Assembly: GCA_021832495.1 (NCBI GenBank)
Contig: JAKBKR010000094.1
Location: forward strand, 1-7,319
Length of the DNA: 7,319 nucleotides
Reading direction: 5' to 3'
Source: a bacterium
GTDB lineage: Archaea > Thermoplasmatota > Thermoplasmata > Lutacidiplasmatales > UBA184
Positions within the stretch are counted from its first letter, which is position 1. Every line of letters begins with the position of its first letter. Below, piece by piece: positions 1-6,699 of the stretch. The notes under the pieces were generated by a model. The model saw only the letters and a program-made list of their open reading frames with translations, had not been told where the DNA came from and did no database searches. Both the position numbers and the translations under genes were made by a program.

Positions 1-2835
1 GGCCCCCAGATGGTCCGTGAGGACGACCTCCACCGTATAATTCCCCGGAGCGGGGAAGGTCACGTTCTGCCCGGGTAGGGAAAAGTTGCCCACCTCCCAA
101 GATGTGGTGAAGGGTCCGACCCCGCTCTGGGGAACGGCGCAAAGGGGGACGAGGAGGCCGGCATCGGTCGGGTTCCGGTTGGCCCCGGGAACGCAGCCTG
201 GCGAGCCCAGTTTCGGGATGGTCACCGAAAGGCGGGGGACCACTTCGAGGGCGAGCCCGCTCGAAACGGCGTATCCTCCAGCCGCATCGCGCACCCGGAC
301 GTATACAGTCACGTTCCCGGGGGTACCGTACGTATACGTCGCCGAAGAGGGTCCGCCCGAGAACGTCCCGTTGTCACCGAACACCCAATCGAGCATGTAG
401 GGTTGGATCCCCCCTGTGATGCAATCGAGGGAGAAGAGGGTGGGCACCCCGACCTCGGTGGGTTGCTCTGCGGAGGCGGGCGCGCAGGGAACGGCAAGCG
501 GTAGCACTACCTCGATATTCAGGGCGTAGCTCCGGGTGACCCCGATGGAATCGATCGCCGTCACGGTCACCGTGTAGTTGGACGAGACATCCCATGAATA
601 GAGAAGCGTCGGTGTGCGTGTCAAGTAGGTATGACCATCCCCTGTGTTCCACGTGAACTCTATCGGGGCAATGCCACCGCTGAAGAGGGCCGAGAGCGTG
701 TCCCGGGCTCCCGGGTCCACGGGGTCATATTGGGCCGCGATCGAGAGATTTCCAAGGGAGGGTACCAAGACCACTTCGAACGAAGCGCTCACGCTGAATC
801 CTTGCGTGTCGTTGGTCACGAAGGAGATCCGGAAGCTGCCGGTCCCCGAGGGTACCCAGGTGTAGTTGAAGCTTCGAGCGGTTCCCGAGCCTTGGGCGAT
901 AGGGGTCCCATTGACCAACCAGGAGTACGTGAACTGGCCGCTACCCCCGGCAAAAGTCGATCCGAGGTCGGTGGGGACCCCGGGCTCATCATAGAGCGTG
1001 CCGTTCTGCGTAACGGTGTCGTTCCCTGCCTTGCCCACTAGGAGGAGCGAGCCCGGCGGCGAGTCGACCTGGATGGGGATGAAGGTGGTGTATCGCTGGG
1101 TGCCAGCGTCGACCACGGTGATCGTCACGTTACGCGTGCCCTCCCAATCGGGCGTGAATGCGCAGCTCAGGTTCCCGTCAGCGACCGCCACAGAGGGGGC
1201 ACACAGGCCTTGGGCCGGGTTCGCAGAACTGTTCCACCAGACTTCCAAGGGCAAAGCCCCTCCGTTCACGTTCACGAACACGGTCGTGCTGTGTCCAAGA
1301 TCGACGGTGGGCAGCGTTACCCCGGCACTCTCGATCTGCATCGTGTTCCAAACCCGTTCGATGGCCGTGGCCGTGGTCTCGACCCCGGCCCAGTCCGTCG
1401 AACTGCTGGTGACCTCATAAGTACCGACAGCGGGATAGCTCAAGGTCTCCAGGTACGGATCCGTCGTGGTCCTCGCAGTACACGTGGCCGGAGTCGAGTT
1501 CGCGGGGGAGAAGCAGTAAACGTACCCGGGTAGTCCTCCGGACACCGACAGGTTCAGGTGTTGCTGGGCACCCAAGTAGAGGTCCTCCGGAAGTCCGAGT
1601 ATGTGGAGTTCCGGTGCAGGGTAGACCGTGAAACGGCTGGTAAGGTCCATGGGGGGTGAGGTCGAGTACCCGTTGGACACCTCGGCCACGGGTAGATACG
1701 AGAGCGACGAGGTCCCGTTGTCCCAGAACGTCGCATTGAACCGGGCGGAGATCGACACCTCCCCGTTGCCGATGAGAGTGAAGTGGCAGGGGGAGCGGAC
1801 GGCGGTGCCCGAACCGAGGGGCCACAAGAGGCAGGAGTACGAATAGCCCTGGGCAGCGATAACGTTCGAGACGAAGAAGGGGTTCGAGATGCCCGAATCG
1901 TTGGCCAACGAAGGGGCCGTGAGGGTTCCGGCGCCCGTGGGGATGGCCTTCAGTTGCACGTAGGACGGAACGGAGTTCTCTGTCGAGCCATGGTACGTCC
2001 CGGTCGCCTGTACTGCGATCGTGGCCGATCCGGCGGTAGGTGAGGCATCCAGCGTCACGGCCGAACCCGTGGCGCTCGTAGCCCCCCCGAAGGACCATCC
2101 ATTCTCCGAGGAGGTGAATCGCCAATTGAAGATCACTGAGGTGGCTTGGGTCGGCACCCCACAAGCGTCCTGCGCCACCACGGTGAGGGCAAGCGGTCCC
2201 CCCGGGGTACCGTAGGCCGTGCTTCCCGAAGACACATTGACCTCTCCCAGGGCATAGCATACATCGATCCCTCCGGATGTGAAGTCCTCCACATACCCCG
2301 AGGGGACAGAACCCAAGACCGGGTTGTAGGGAGCCAGAGGTCCGAAGAACTTGCAGGTGTAGCCACTGGGGCACGGCCCCGTGGGGATTTGGTATTCGAT
2401 CGAATATGTGGCCGTTGTGGCCGTCTGACCCTGAGCGCCTACGGGTCCGGTCGTACTATCGTAGCATTCAGTTTGTTGGTCCGACCCTTTCGTTTCGACC
2501 ACCCCCACGGTCGCCTCGTACGATACCGGCCAACCGGACGGGGAGGGAGGGTTGGGGCCTCCCATCACCGACACGTTTCCGGTAAGAGGGTCGGGCCCGA
2601 AGACCCCACGGCAGGGGGCCACCGGTCCCTGCTCCGTGGCGGGCAGCGGGGTGGGTTTTTGGTGTACGGAGGAAGCGAACTCCTTTCCCGCATGAGTCAC
2701 GCCATCCGTGGATACCGGGAAAGAGAGCACTGCGATGAGGGAAAGTAGGAACAGAAGGCTCCATCCAGGGTATTGGAGACGTATTTTTCGTGGTTTCCGC
2801 CTTTCGGTAGATGGAGCGGGCTCGATACCGGTCAT
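1..2835 (-). CDS. Large PKD/Ig-like-repeat surface glycoprotein, partial (C-terminus beyond base 1)
   Basis: An open frame of 945 codons runs from ATG 2835 to the window edge without a stop. An in-frame TGA at 2841-2839 makes this ATG the earliest possible start. Residues 1-22 are basic (RRKPRK at 12-17), and residues 24-41 form a hydrophobic segment that is a signal peptide or membrane anchor. The rest is Gly/Ser/Thr/Val-rich and has the look of serial beta-sandwich domains. Clearest are PKD-like units at about 590-690 (SWLVNGT near 638), 690-775 (WNTGDG, then NYTVTVTAIDS), 778-865 (DWVFGDNG near 816, then VTVYVRVRDAAG) and 866 onward, cut by the edge. The domains at 80-590 are more divergent. 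About 23 N-x-S/T sequons are visible, consistent with archaeal N-glycosylation. Known role of the family: PKD domains sit in surface-layer, adhesion and secreted hydrolase proteins. No catalytic motif is seen in the visible part, so adhesion or envelope structure is the best guess. It is transcribed divergently from the gene at 3030. Confidence 0.85.
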   Translation of the reverse strand, partial: MTGIEPAPSTERRKPRKIRLQYPGWSLLFLLSLIAVLSFPVSTDGVTHAGKEFASSVHQKPTPLPATEQGPVAPCRGVFGPDPLTGNVSVMGGPNPPSPSGWPVSYEATVGVVETKGSDQQTECYDSTTGPVGAQGQTATTATYSIEYQIPTGPCPSGYTCKFFGPLAPYNPVLGSVPSGYVEDFTSGGIDVCYALGEVNVSSGSTAYGTPGGPLALTVVAQDACGVPTQATSVIFNWRFTSSENGWSFGGATSATGSAVTLDASPTAGSATIAVQATGTYHGSTENSVPSYVQLKAIPTGAGTLTAPSLANDSGISNPFFVSNVIAAQGYSYSCLLWPLGSGTAVRSPCHFTLIGNGEVSISARFNATFWDNGTSSLSYLPVAEVSNGYSTSPPMDLTSRFTVYPAPELHILGLPEDLYLGAQQHLNLSVSGGLPGYVYCFSPANSTPATCTARTTTDPYLETLSYPAVGTYEVTSSSTDWAGVETTATAIERVWNTMQIESAGVTLPTVDLGHSTTVFVNVNGGALPLEVWWNSSANPAQGLCAPSVAVADGNLSCAFTPDWEGTRNVTITVVDAGTQRYTTFIPIQVDSPPGSLLLVGKAGNDTVTQNGTLYDEPGVPTDLGSTFAGGSGQFTYSWLVNGTPIAQGSGTARSFNYTWVPSGTGSFRISFVTNDTQGFSVSASFEVVLVPSLGNLSIAAQYDPVDPGARDTLSALFSGGIAPIEFTWNTGDGHTYLTRTPTLLYSWDVSSNYTVTVTAIDSIGVTRSYALNIEVVLPLAVPCAPASAEQPTEVGVPTLFSLDCITGGIQPYMLDWVFGDNGTFSGGPSSATYTYGTPGNVTVYVRVRDAAGGYAVSSGLALEVVPRLSVTIPKLGSPGCVPGANRNPTDAGLLVPLCAVPQSGVGPFTTSWEVGNFSLPGQNVTFPAPGNYTVEVVLTDHLGA

Positions 2836-2870
2836 CGGTCAAAACGAACACCGGGGTTGGGGCATGTATG

Positions 2871-2879
2871 TATTTAACT
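2871..2879 (-). promoter_or_regulatory. Probable TATA box for the PKD surface protein
   Basis: On the minus strand this reads AGTTAAATA, the best archaeal TATA-like match upstream of ATG 2835. Its centre is about 39 bases before the ATG, so initiation near 2848-2850 would give a leader of about 12-15 bases. The leader has no recognisable Shine-Dalgarno motif. A second AT-rich run (minus strand GATATACT, about 2895-2903) is an alternative box. Confidence 0.45.
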
Positions 2880-2987
2880 CTGAGCCCCCAGTATCAGTAT
2901 ATCGCATGTGTTCCCCGGATTTCCGGTTGGGTTTGGTTCATGGAAACACTATCCCGCACCGAAAGACGGAGCCCTCGCGCCGCGTCC

Positions 2988-3008
2988 CGAACACAACCCT
3001 TATAAATC
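2988..3008 (+). promoter_or_regulatory. BRE/TATA promoter giving a probable leaderless transcript
   Basis: TTATAAATC at 3000-3008 is a near-consensus archaeal TATA box, preceded by CGAACACAACCC, which could act as a TFB recognition element. The TATA centre lies about 26 bases before ATG 3030. That is the usual TATA-to-start-site distance in archaea, so transcription should begin at or within a base or two of the start codon. No Shine-Dalgarno motif precedes the ATG, which fits leaderless translation. Confidence 0.7.
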
Positions 3009-3029
3009 GCGGGGTCGTGGCAAACCCGT

Positions 3030-3506
3030 ATGTCGGCATCTCAGGCATCAGGAGGCTATCCGCCACCCCAAACCTATCCGCCGCCTTACGGACAACCGCA
3101 GTATCCCGCCCAAGGGCAGGCCGCCGGCTATCCGCAGGCGTACCCGCAGCAGCAACAGTACCCCAGCTACCCGCAGCAGACTCCGGCCGCAGCGCCGACC
3201 CCAGCCCCTTCACGGGGTGGTGGCGGGCTCATGAAGATCATGGCGATCCTGACGCTCGTCGGCTTGGTGATCGCAGGGGTTGGTTTTCTGATCATCGGGC
3301 TCGGGGTCGAAGGCTACGCACATTGCGTGAATTCCCCTGGTGCTTGCACCGCCCAACAGCAAGTCAGCTCGGCTAACAGCGTGCTGAACGACACGGGGCT
3401 CGGTTTCGTGCTGGCCGGTGTCGGACTTCTCATCTCGGGGATCGGGTTCGGTCTCATCTTCTTGGGTCTACCCAAGAAGCTCGAAGAGCTCGCTCCCAAG
3501 CAGTAA
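3030..3506 (+). CDS. Pro/Tyr/Gln-rich two-span membrane protein, function unknown
   Basis: This 158-residue protein has three parts. Residues 1-60 are a low-complexity Pro/Tyr/Gln/Ala region with YP and PQ units recurring up to about residue 50, and almost no charge. Residues 67-92 and 123-146 are two glycine-rich membrane spans, the second with regularly spaced glycines (GLGFVLAGVGLLISGIGFG). The loop between them carries Cys99 and Cys106. Basic residues before the first span (R62, K69) and after the second (K149, K150) predict both ends in the cytoplasm and the cysteine loop outside, where a disulfide is possible. The glycine spacing suggests helix-helix packing and oligomers. Heads of this composition are often disordered and can self-associate. 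I do not recognise a family with a known activity. The start is fixed by the TATA box 26 bases upstream. The gene stands alone, with a hairpin just after its stop. Confidence 0.85.
   Translation: MSASQASGGYPPPQTYPPPYGQPQYPAQGQAAGYPQAYPQQQQYPSYPQQTPAAAPTPAPSRGGGGLMKIMAILTLVGLVIAGVGFLIIGLGVEGYAHCVNSPGACTAQQQVSSANSVLNDTGLGFVLAGVGLLISGIGFGLIFLGLPKKLEELAPKQ
3057..3179 (+). repeat. Low-complexity coding repeat (YP/PQ-rich, prion-like)
   Basis: This stretch encodes residues 10-50 of the membrane protein and consists almost only of Tyr, Pro, Gln, Gly and Ala. Short units such as YPPP, QYPAQ, YPQAYPQ and QQQYPSYPQQ recur without exact periodicity, and there are no acidic or basic residues. The DNA shows matching irregular repeats of CCGCAG, CAGTA and TATCCG. 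Length variation between strains would be expected but cannot be seen here. Confidence 0.7.
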
Positions 3507-3527
3507 GCCCCGCCTAACCTCTTCGTC

Positions 3528-3551
3528 CAAGGAGGGGAGTTCCCCTCCTTG
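3528..3551. terminator. Perfect 11-bp hairpin between convergent genes
   Basis: CAAGGAGGGGA at 3528-3538 is exactly complementary to TCCCCTCCTTG at 3541-3551, with only GT between (in practice a 4-base loop). It begins 21 bases after the stop of the plus-strand gene and lies about 80 bases past the stop of the minus-strand zinc-ribbon gene. The following ACTATTTCTC is only moderately T-rich. Archaeal termination mainly uses T-runs, so this may be an RNA-stabilising or transcript-end structure rather than a strict terminator. Confidence 0.5.
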
Positions 3552-3604
3552 CAACTATTTCTCGTTGGTCGGAACGTTCTCCTGCGGGTTTTGTTCCCGA
3601 AGTC

Positions 3605-3619
3605 GGTCCGGTCGGGACC
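3605..3619. other. Small inverted repeat downstream of the zinc-ribbon gene
   Basis: GGTCC at 3605-3609 pairs with GGACC at 3615-3619 around a 5-base loop, 11 bases past the stop of the minus-strand gene. The stem is short and no T-run follows on the minus strand, so a role in ending the operon transcript is only a possibility. Confidence 0.2.
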
Positions 3620-3629
3620 ATCCGAAGCT

Positions 3630-4367
3630 TCAGCGCTTGGCTTGGACCCGGAGATTGATGAGCTGGAGTAGTTCCTTCGGGATGCCGGCCTCCTTGAGCC
3701 GGTCCAAGGAGAGCCGCCCTTCGGCCACGCCCTTCACCAGGATCTCGATCTCAAAGGCCGGGGGTCGGTCGGGTGCGCGGCAAGCCGGGCAGAAGGTGGT
3801 GACGGGCCAGGGGGACCCGGTATCGACCGACAGTTCCTTCAGCTTCTCCTCTACCGTAGGCACGGCACCGAATGCCGTGAGGCACGCAGAGCACAGGTGC
3901 ACCTCGTGCAGGTCCCCGAAGAGTCGGACGCAGCGTTGGCAGCGTCCCCACCCGTTCCCCTTGGAAGTATCGTTCATCGGGCCCCCGCAGAGGCCGCAGA
4001 GGACCGTCCCGCTCGTAGGCTTCACTTCGAAGATGTTGATGTTGAGCCGGTCCGCGGCGGCCCTCAGAGCGTCGTCGATACTCTCGCACGCTATCCCTGT
4101 CTCGGTCGTGACCCCTTCGTGGTCGAGGGCGTGGGACATGGCCACTTCCGCCAGGCTGAGGAACGATTGACGGCTCGCCGCCTGGCTCGCCACGAGGACC
4201 CAGTCCCGTTCCTTCGTCCGATACACCAAAGGAGTGGGACCCTCGTCGGCCGTGCTCGTCCCCAGTTCGCTGAGGGCGAGCCCTTTCCCCAGGGCCCCGG
4301 ACTCGATCAATGCGTGGAAGATCCGTTGCGCAGTGCTGTCCACGGGCTTCCTGAGGGCGCCCGCCAC
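3630..4367 (-). CDS. Eight-cysteine zinc-ribbon protein, function unknown
   Basis: From the GTG at 4367 the protein has 245 residues. Four CxxC knuckles lie at 124/127 (CGLC), 143/146 (CQRC), 159/162 (CSAC) and 193/196 (CPAC), which is the pattern of two zinc-binding ribbons; Cys94 stands apart. Ahead of them is an alpha/beta region with no recognised motif (helix-rich around 12-27 and 60-85, then DDALRAAADRLNINIFEVKP at 98-117). The C-terminal 35 or so residues are basic and helical. It is probably cytoplasmic, as no membrane span or signal is seen, and binding of nucleic acid, ribosome or protein is plausible but unproven. The frame is open back to an ATG at 4496, but that start would overlap dph5 by 95 bases with residues unlike the rest. 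GTG 4367, 34 bases after the dph5 stop, is preferred; GTG 4343 is an alternative. No Shine-Dalgarno motif or TATA box precedes it, so it is likely read from the upstream operon. Confidence 0.7.
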   Translation of the reverse strand: MAGALRKPVDSTAQRIFHALIESGALGKGLALSELGTSTADEGPTPLVYRTKERDWVLVASQAASRQSFLSLAEVAMSHALDHEGVTTETGIACESIDDALRAAADRLNINIFEVKPTSGTVLCGLCGGPMNDTSKGNGWGRCQRCVRLFGDLHEVHLCSACLTAFGAVPTVEEKLKELSVDTGSPWPVTTFCPACRAPDRPPAFEIEILVKGVAEGRLSLDRLKEAGIPKELLQLINLRVQAKR

Positions 4368-4401
4368 ATAAGGATAGCGCGTTCTGAGCGTTTCTGCTCG
4401 G

Positions 4402-5205
4402 TCAATCTTTGATCCCGGAGCGTGCCCGCCAAGACGCCAGGGCCTCTTCCTCCATGAAGTGGCGGGAAGGTGAAGGGGCGGGAAGGAGGAGCGCATGCAG
4501 GGGAGGCCCGAAGTCGCGCTTTTCGAGCGTCATGCGTGAGCCCACCCACACGGCCGCGTCCGGTCCCCCGGCCCGGGCGACCACGCAGAACTCCTGGTCC
4601 CCCGAGGCTATGCCACCGCGAAGCTCGTCTTCGAGCCGTCCTAGGTGGCGAAGGGCAACGTCGGCGGTGAGGTACCGTTTCAACGGCGGATCGAGGTCGA
4701 GGAGTATCAGGGAGTGCAGTCCGGCCGCATAGTTCGCCTGGAGTGCCTGATACGGTGAGATCGGCCGATAGAGCGCCGGGTCCAGCGGATAGGGAAGAGA
4801 AACGACGCGCCCGAACTTGTACTGGAAAAGCCCCACCATCCCGGGAGCGGCGGTGATAATGCTTGCTCCCGGCACCAGCCGGACGCGGTGCCCGTGTTGC
4901 TCGGCGGAGAGGCGCAAGGCTAGATGGGTGGTGGCCGCAAAGGGGTCGCCCGGGACGAGAAGGGCCACGCGCCCTCCGCGTTCCAGGGCCTGCAGGATCA
5001 CGGTCTCTCCTTCCACCTCCTCTCGCGTGAGGGGTGTTATGGGGACGCCCGACAATCGGGCGAGCCGTTCGCGCCAGCCGGGGAGGAGCCCCGCGGTGTA
5101 TTCCTCCGCAAAGACCGTACCAGCGTCCCGGATCTCCTCAAGTGCGCGGATCGAGAGTCCCTTTTCATCGTGGAGCCCGGCCCCGACGAAGACGAGCTCA
5201 CCCAT
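4402..5205 (-). CDS. dph5: Diphthine synthase (diphthamide biosynthesis methyltransferase)
   Basis: Diphthine synthase uses S-adenosylmethionine to methylate the modified histidine of archaeal elongation factor 2, a middle step in making diphthamide. The 267 residues match the family's usual length and order. They include the N-terminal GAGLHDEKGLS at 8-18, EEYTAGLL at 34-41, PGDPFAATTH at 85-94 (the cofactor-site region typical of this methylase fold), ASIITAAPGMVGLFQYKFG at 114-132, GLHSLILLDLD at 162-172, and VVARAGGPDA at 208-217 followed by DFGPPLHALLLPAP at 231-244. Nothing conserved appears to be missing. GAGG four bases before the ATG may serve as a weak ribosome site. The start lies 15 bases after the universal stress protein stop, so the gene is probably co-transcribed with kdp. 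EF2 itself and the dph2/dph6 partner genes are not in the window. Confidence 0.93.
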   Translation of the reverse strand: MGELVFVGAGLHDEKGLSIRALEEIRDAGTVFAEEYTAGLLPGWRERLARLSGVPITPLTREEVEGETVILQALERGGRVALLVPGDPFAATTHLALRLSAEQHGHRVRLVPGASIITAAPGMVGLFQYKFGRVVSLPYPLDPALYRPISPYQALQANYAAGLHSLILLDLDPPLKRYLTADVALRHLGRLEDELRGGIASGDQEFCVVARAGGPDAAVWVGSRMTLEKRDFGPPLHALLLPAPSPSRHFMEEEALASWRARSGIKD

Positions 5206-5220
5206 GCGGCCTCGAAGCGG

Positions 5221-6039
5221 TCAGGCACCCCGGAGCACGAGGATCGGGCAGGGGGAGATGGCGAAGAGCTCCTCGAGGAAAGGCCGGGTGACGAACTCCC
5301 GGCCCAGTCCGCGGCCCTCGTCCCCGACGATGCAGAGCCCGTAGCCTTCCTTCCGCACCTCGTTGAGTATCGCGGTGGGGAGGAGGGCATTCGAGTGGAA
5401 GAAGCGGGCCGGGAAAAGGACCGTCTTGAGCACCTTCGGGACCCGTCCATGCGTCCCCTGGAACTCATGTCCCGCGGTGCCGGTCGAGGACCGCGAAGAG
5501 CCGCTGCGCATATGGAGCGTCACTATCGGGAGCTTGCCGAGTTCGGTAGAAAGGGTCTCGGCGACCTGCATCGTCTTCGGAGGTGGCTGGACGGTGAGCG
5601 TGGGGAGGATGATCTTTGAGGCGCGGGTCGCCGACAGGGCGAGCGGGTTCACGATGAGCACGTCGCACGAGGCGTGGTTTAGGATCGCCGAACTCGTGTG
5701 GCCGAAGATCTTGTGGCGGTGTTTCGGATCCGCGGTGAGCGTCATGAGGATCGCGTCCGCGGCGAGCGCCTCAGCCCGTTCGAGGATCTCGATGGCGATG
5801 TCCTGCGCAACGACCACCTCCGGGACCACCTTGATATCGAGCGCAGCTGCCGCCTCGTGGGCGGGGATGACGATGTGGAGCGAGGACCGCCACCCTTTGG
5901 CGATCTCGGGCATCGAGACCTCGTGGATCACGTTCAGGATGTGGACCTCACCGTCCGGTTCCAGGAGCCGGGAGGCGAGCTTGACGAGCGGTTCCACATA
6001 GGCCGGGGTGACGACCGGGACCACGATCTTGCGGTACAT
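5221..6039 (-). CDS. Tandem UspA-domain universal stress protein, KdpQ-like by position
   Basis: The 272 residues hold two universal-stress-protein domains. The first, at 1-132, has the opening strand YRKIVVPVV, a middle ADAILMTLTAD at 94-104 and the closing FGHTSSAILNHASCDVLIV at 112-130. The second, at about 141-270, opens with KIILPTL and closes with GRGLGREFVTRPFLEEL at 242-258, then SPCPILVLR. The usual ATP-binding pattern (G-x2-G-x9-G-S/T) is incomplete in both, so nucleotide binding may be weak or lost. Residues 178-200 form a Ser/Gly/Thr-rich low-complexity insert in domain two. No membrane span is seen, so a cytoplasmic location is likely. It starts three bases after the kdpC stop. 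In Halobacterium salinarum a UspA-like protein, KdpQ, is encoded at the end of kdpFABCQ and modulates kdp expression in place of KdpDE. The same position here suggests a similar role by inference; a general stress role remains possible. Confidence 0.88.
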   Translation of the reverse strand: MYRKIVVPVVTPAYVEPLVKLASRLLEPDGEVHILNVIHEVSMPEIAKGWRSSLHIVIPAHEAAAALDIKVVPEVVVAQDIAIEILERAEALAADAILMTLTADPKHRHKIFGHTSSAILNHASCDVLIVNPLALSATRASKIILPTLTVQPPPKTMQVAETLSTELGKLPIVTLHMRSGSSRSSTGTAGHEFQGTHGRVPKVLKTVLFPARFFHSNALLPTAILNEVRKEGYGLCIVGDEGRGLGREFVTRPFLEELFAISPCPILVLRGA

Positions 6040-6042
6040 CCG

Positions 6043-6699
6043 CTATCCCGTCCCGGGCGTGGACATGAGGTCGATCAGCGCCACATCCAGACCTACGACG
6101 TTCACATACATAGCTCCGACGCCCGGGATGTGAGAGCCCTCGATGTGGGCATCCACCAGTGCGGTCAGGACCGATTGAGGTTCCCCAGTGTAGTAGGCGA
6201 TCCGGGGGATCTGGACGAGGGCACCGCAGGGGGAAATGTCCGGATCGAGCCCGCTAGCGGAGTCGGTCACGAGGTCCTCGGGGATGCCGCAGGCGCTCGT
6301 CACGTTGTGGATCCCCGTGACGTTGATGTAGTAGAGGGTCTGGTTGATCAAGGCGGGATCGGTCGGTCCGTAGGGGTCCTCCCCTCCGGCCCCGAGGAAC
6401 GGCTCATAGTCTATCTGCGAAGGACGGGACCAAAAGAGTCCCCGGAAGGGACACGAGGACAGGTTCCCAGGGAAGTAGGCACAGGTGATGTTCTCTCCGA
6501 CGAGCGTGGAGTACGAGGTACCGTTCGGGCCCGCTACGACGCTCCCCCCCGGCCCCGCCGGGTTGGTGAGCTCCGCCACGTATGGGGCCACGGCGGATAG
6601 CCCGAAGGGATACACCAAGCTGACCCAGAAGAGCATGAAGGCGAGGAAGGCGATCGCCGGTCGCAACGGATGTACCTGGGGACGCTCGCCCTCGTTCAT
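6043..6699 (-). CDS. kdpC: Potassium-transporting ATPase subunit KdpC
   Basis: KdpC is the single-span accessory subunit of the KdpFABC K+ importer, assisting KdpA and KdpB. The protein of 218 residues has one N-terminal membrane span at about 14-34. The family signatures follow: STLVGENIT at 64-72, WSRPSQIDYEP at 90-100, and DLVTDSASGLDPDISP at 142-157 with QIPRIA at 163-168. The E. coli protein is about 190 residues. The extra length is partly an insert at about 73-87 holding Cys73 and Cys83. The outside domain also carries Cys137, Cys158 and six N-x-S/T sequons (N59, N70, N79, N119, N126, N132). The ATG at 6699 overlaps the kdpB stop as ATGA, implying translational coupling. An upstream in-frame ATG at 6783 lies inside kdpB and was not used. 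Confidence 0.93.
   Translation of the reverse strand: MNEGERPQVHPLRPAIAFLAFMLFWVSLVYPFGLSAVAPYVAELTNPAGPGGSVVAGPNGTSYSTLVGENITCAYFPGNLSSCPFRGLFWSRPSQIDYEPFLGAGGEDPYGPTDPALINQTLYYINVTGIHNVTSACGIPEDLVTDSASGLDPDISPCGALVQIPRIAYYTGEPQSVLTALVDAHIEGSHIPGVGAMYVNVVGLDVALIDLMSTPGTG

Noticed and set aside
1415..2374. A 319-codon open frame on the minus strand inside the PKD gene
   Set aside because: It lies in a different frame from the continuous 945-codon PKD frame. It is Arg/His/Leu/Gly-rich without any domain pattern, as expected for an out-of-frame reading of GC-rich DNA.
2146..2748. A 200-codon plus-strand open frame opposite the PKD gene
   Set aside because: It is antisense to the well-supported PKD frame, rich in Arg and Gly, and has no motif, promoter or ribosome site.
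2839..2865. Upstream in-frame ATG at 2865 for the PKD protein
   Set aside because: An in-frame TGA at 2841-2839 ends that reading after eight codons, so it cannot be the start; a regulatory mini-ORF is possible, but the ATG lies upstream of the predicted transcription start.
3418..4170. A 250-codon plus-strand open frame across the hairpin and the zinc-ribbon gene
   Set aside because: It overlaps the end of the membrane-protein gene out of frame, crosses the hairpin, and is Ser/Arg-rich with no domain; the CxxC pattern on the other strand explains the region.
5698..6600. A 300-codon plus-strand open frame opposite the stress-protein gene and kdpC
   Set aside because: It mirrors two strongly supported minus-strand genes, and its Asp/Arg/Gly/Val-heavy composition is typical of an antisense shadow.
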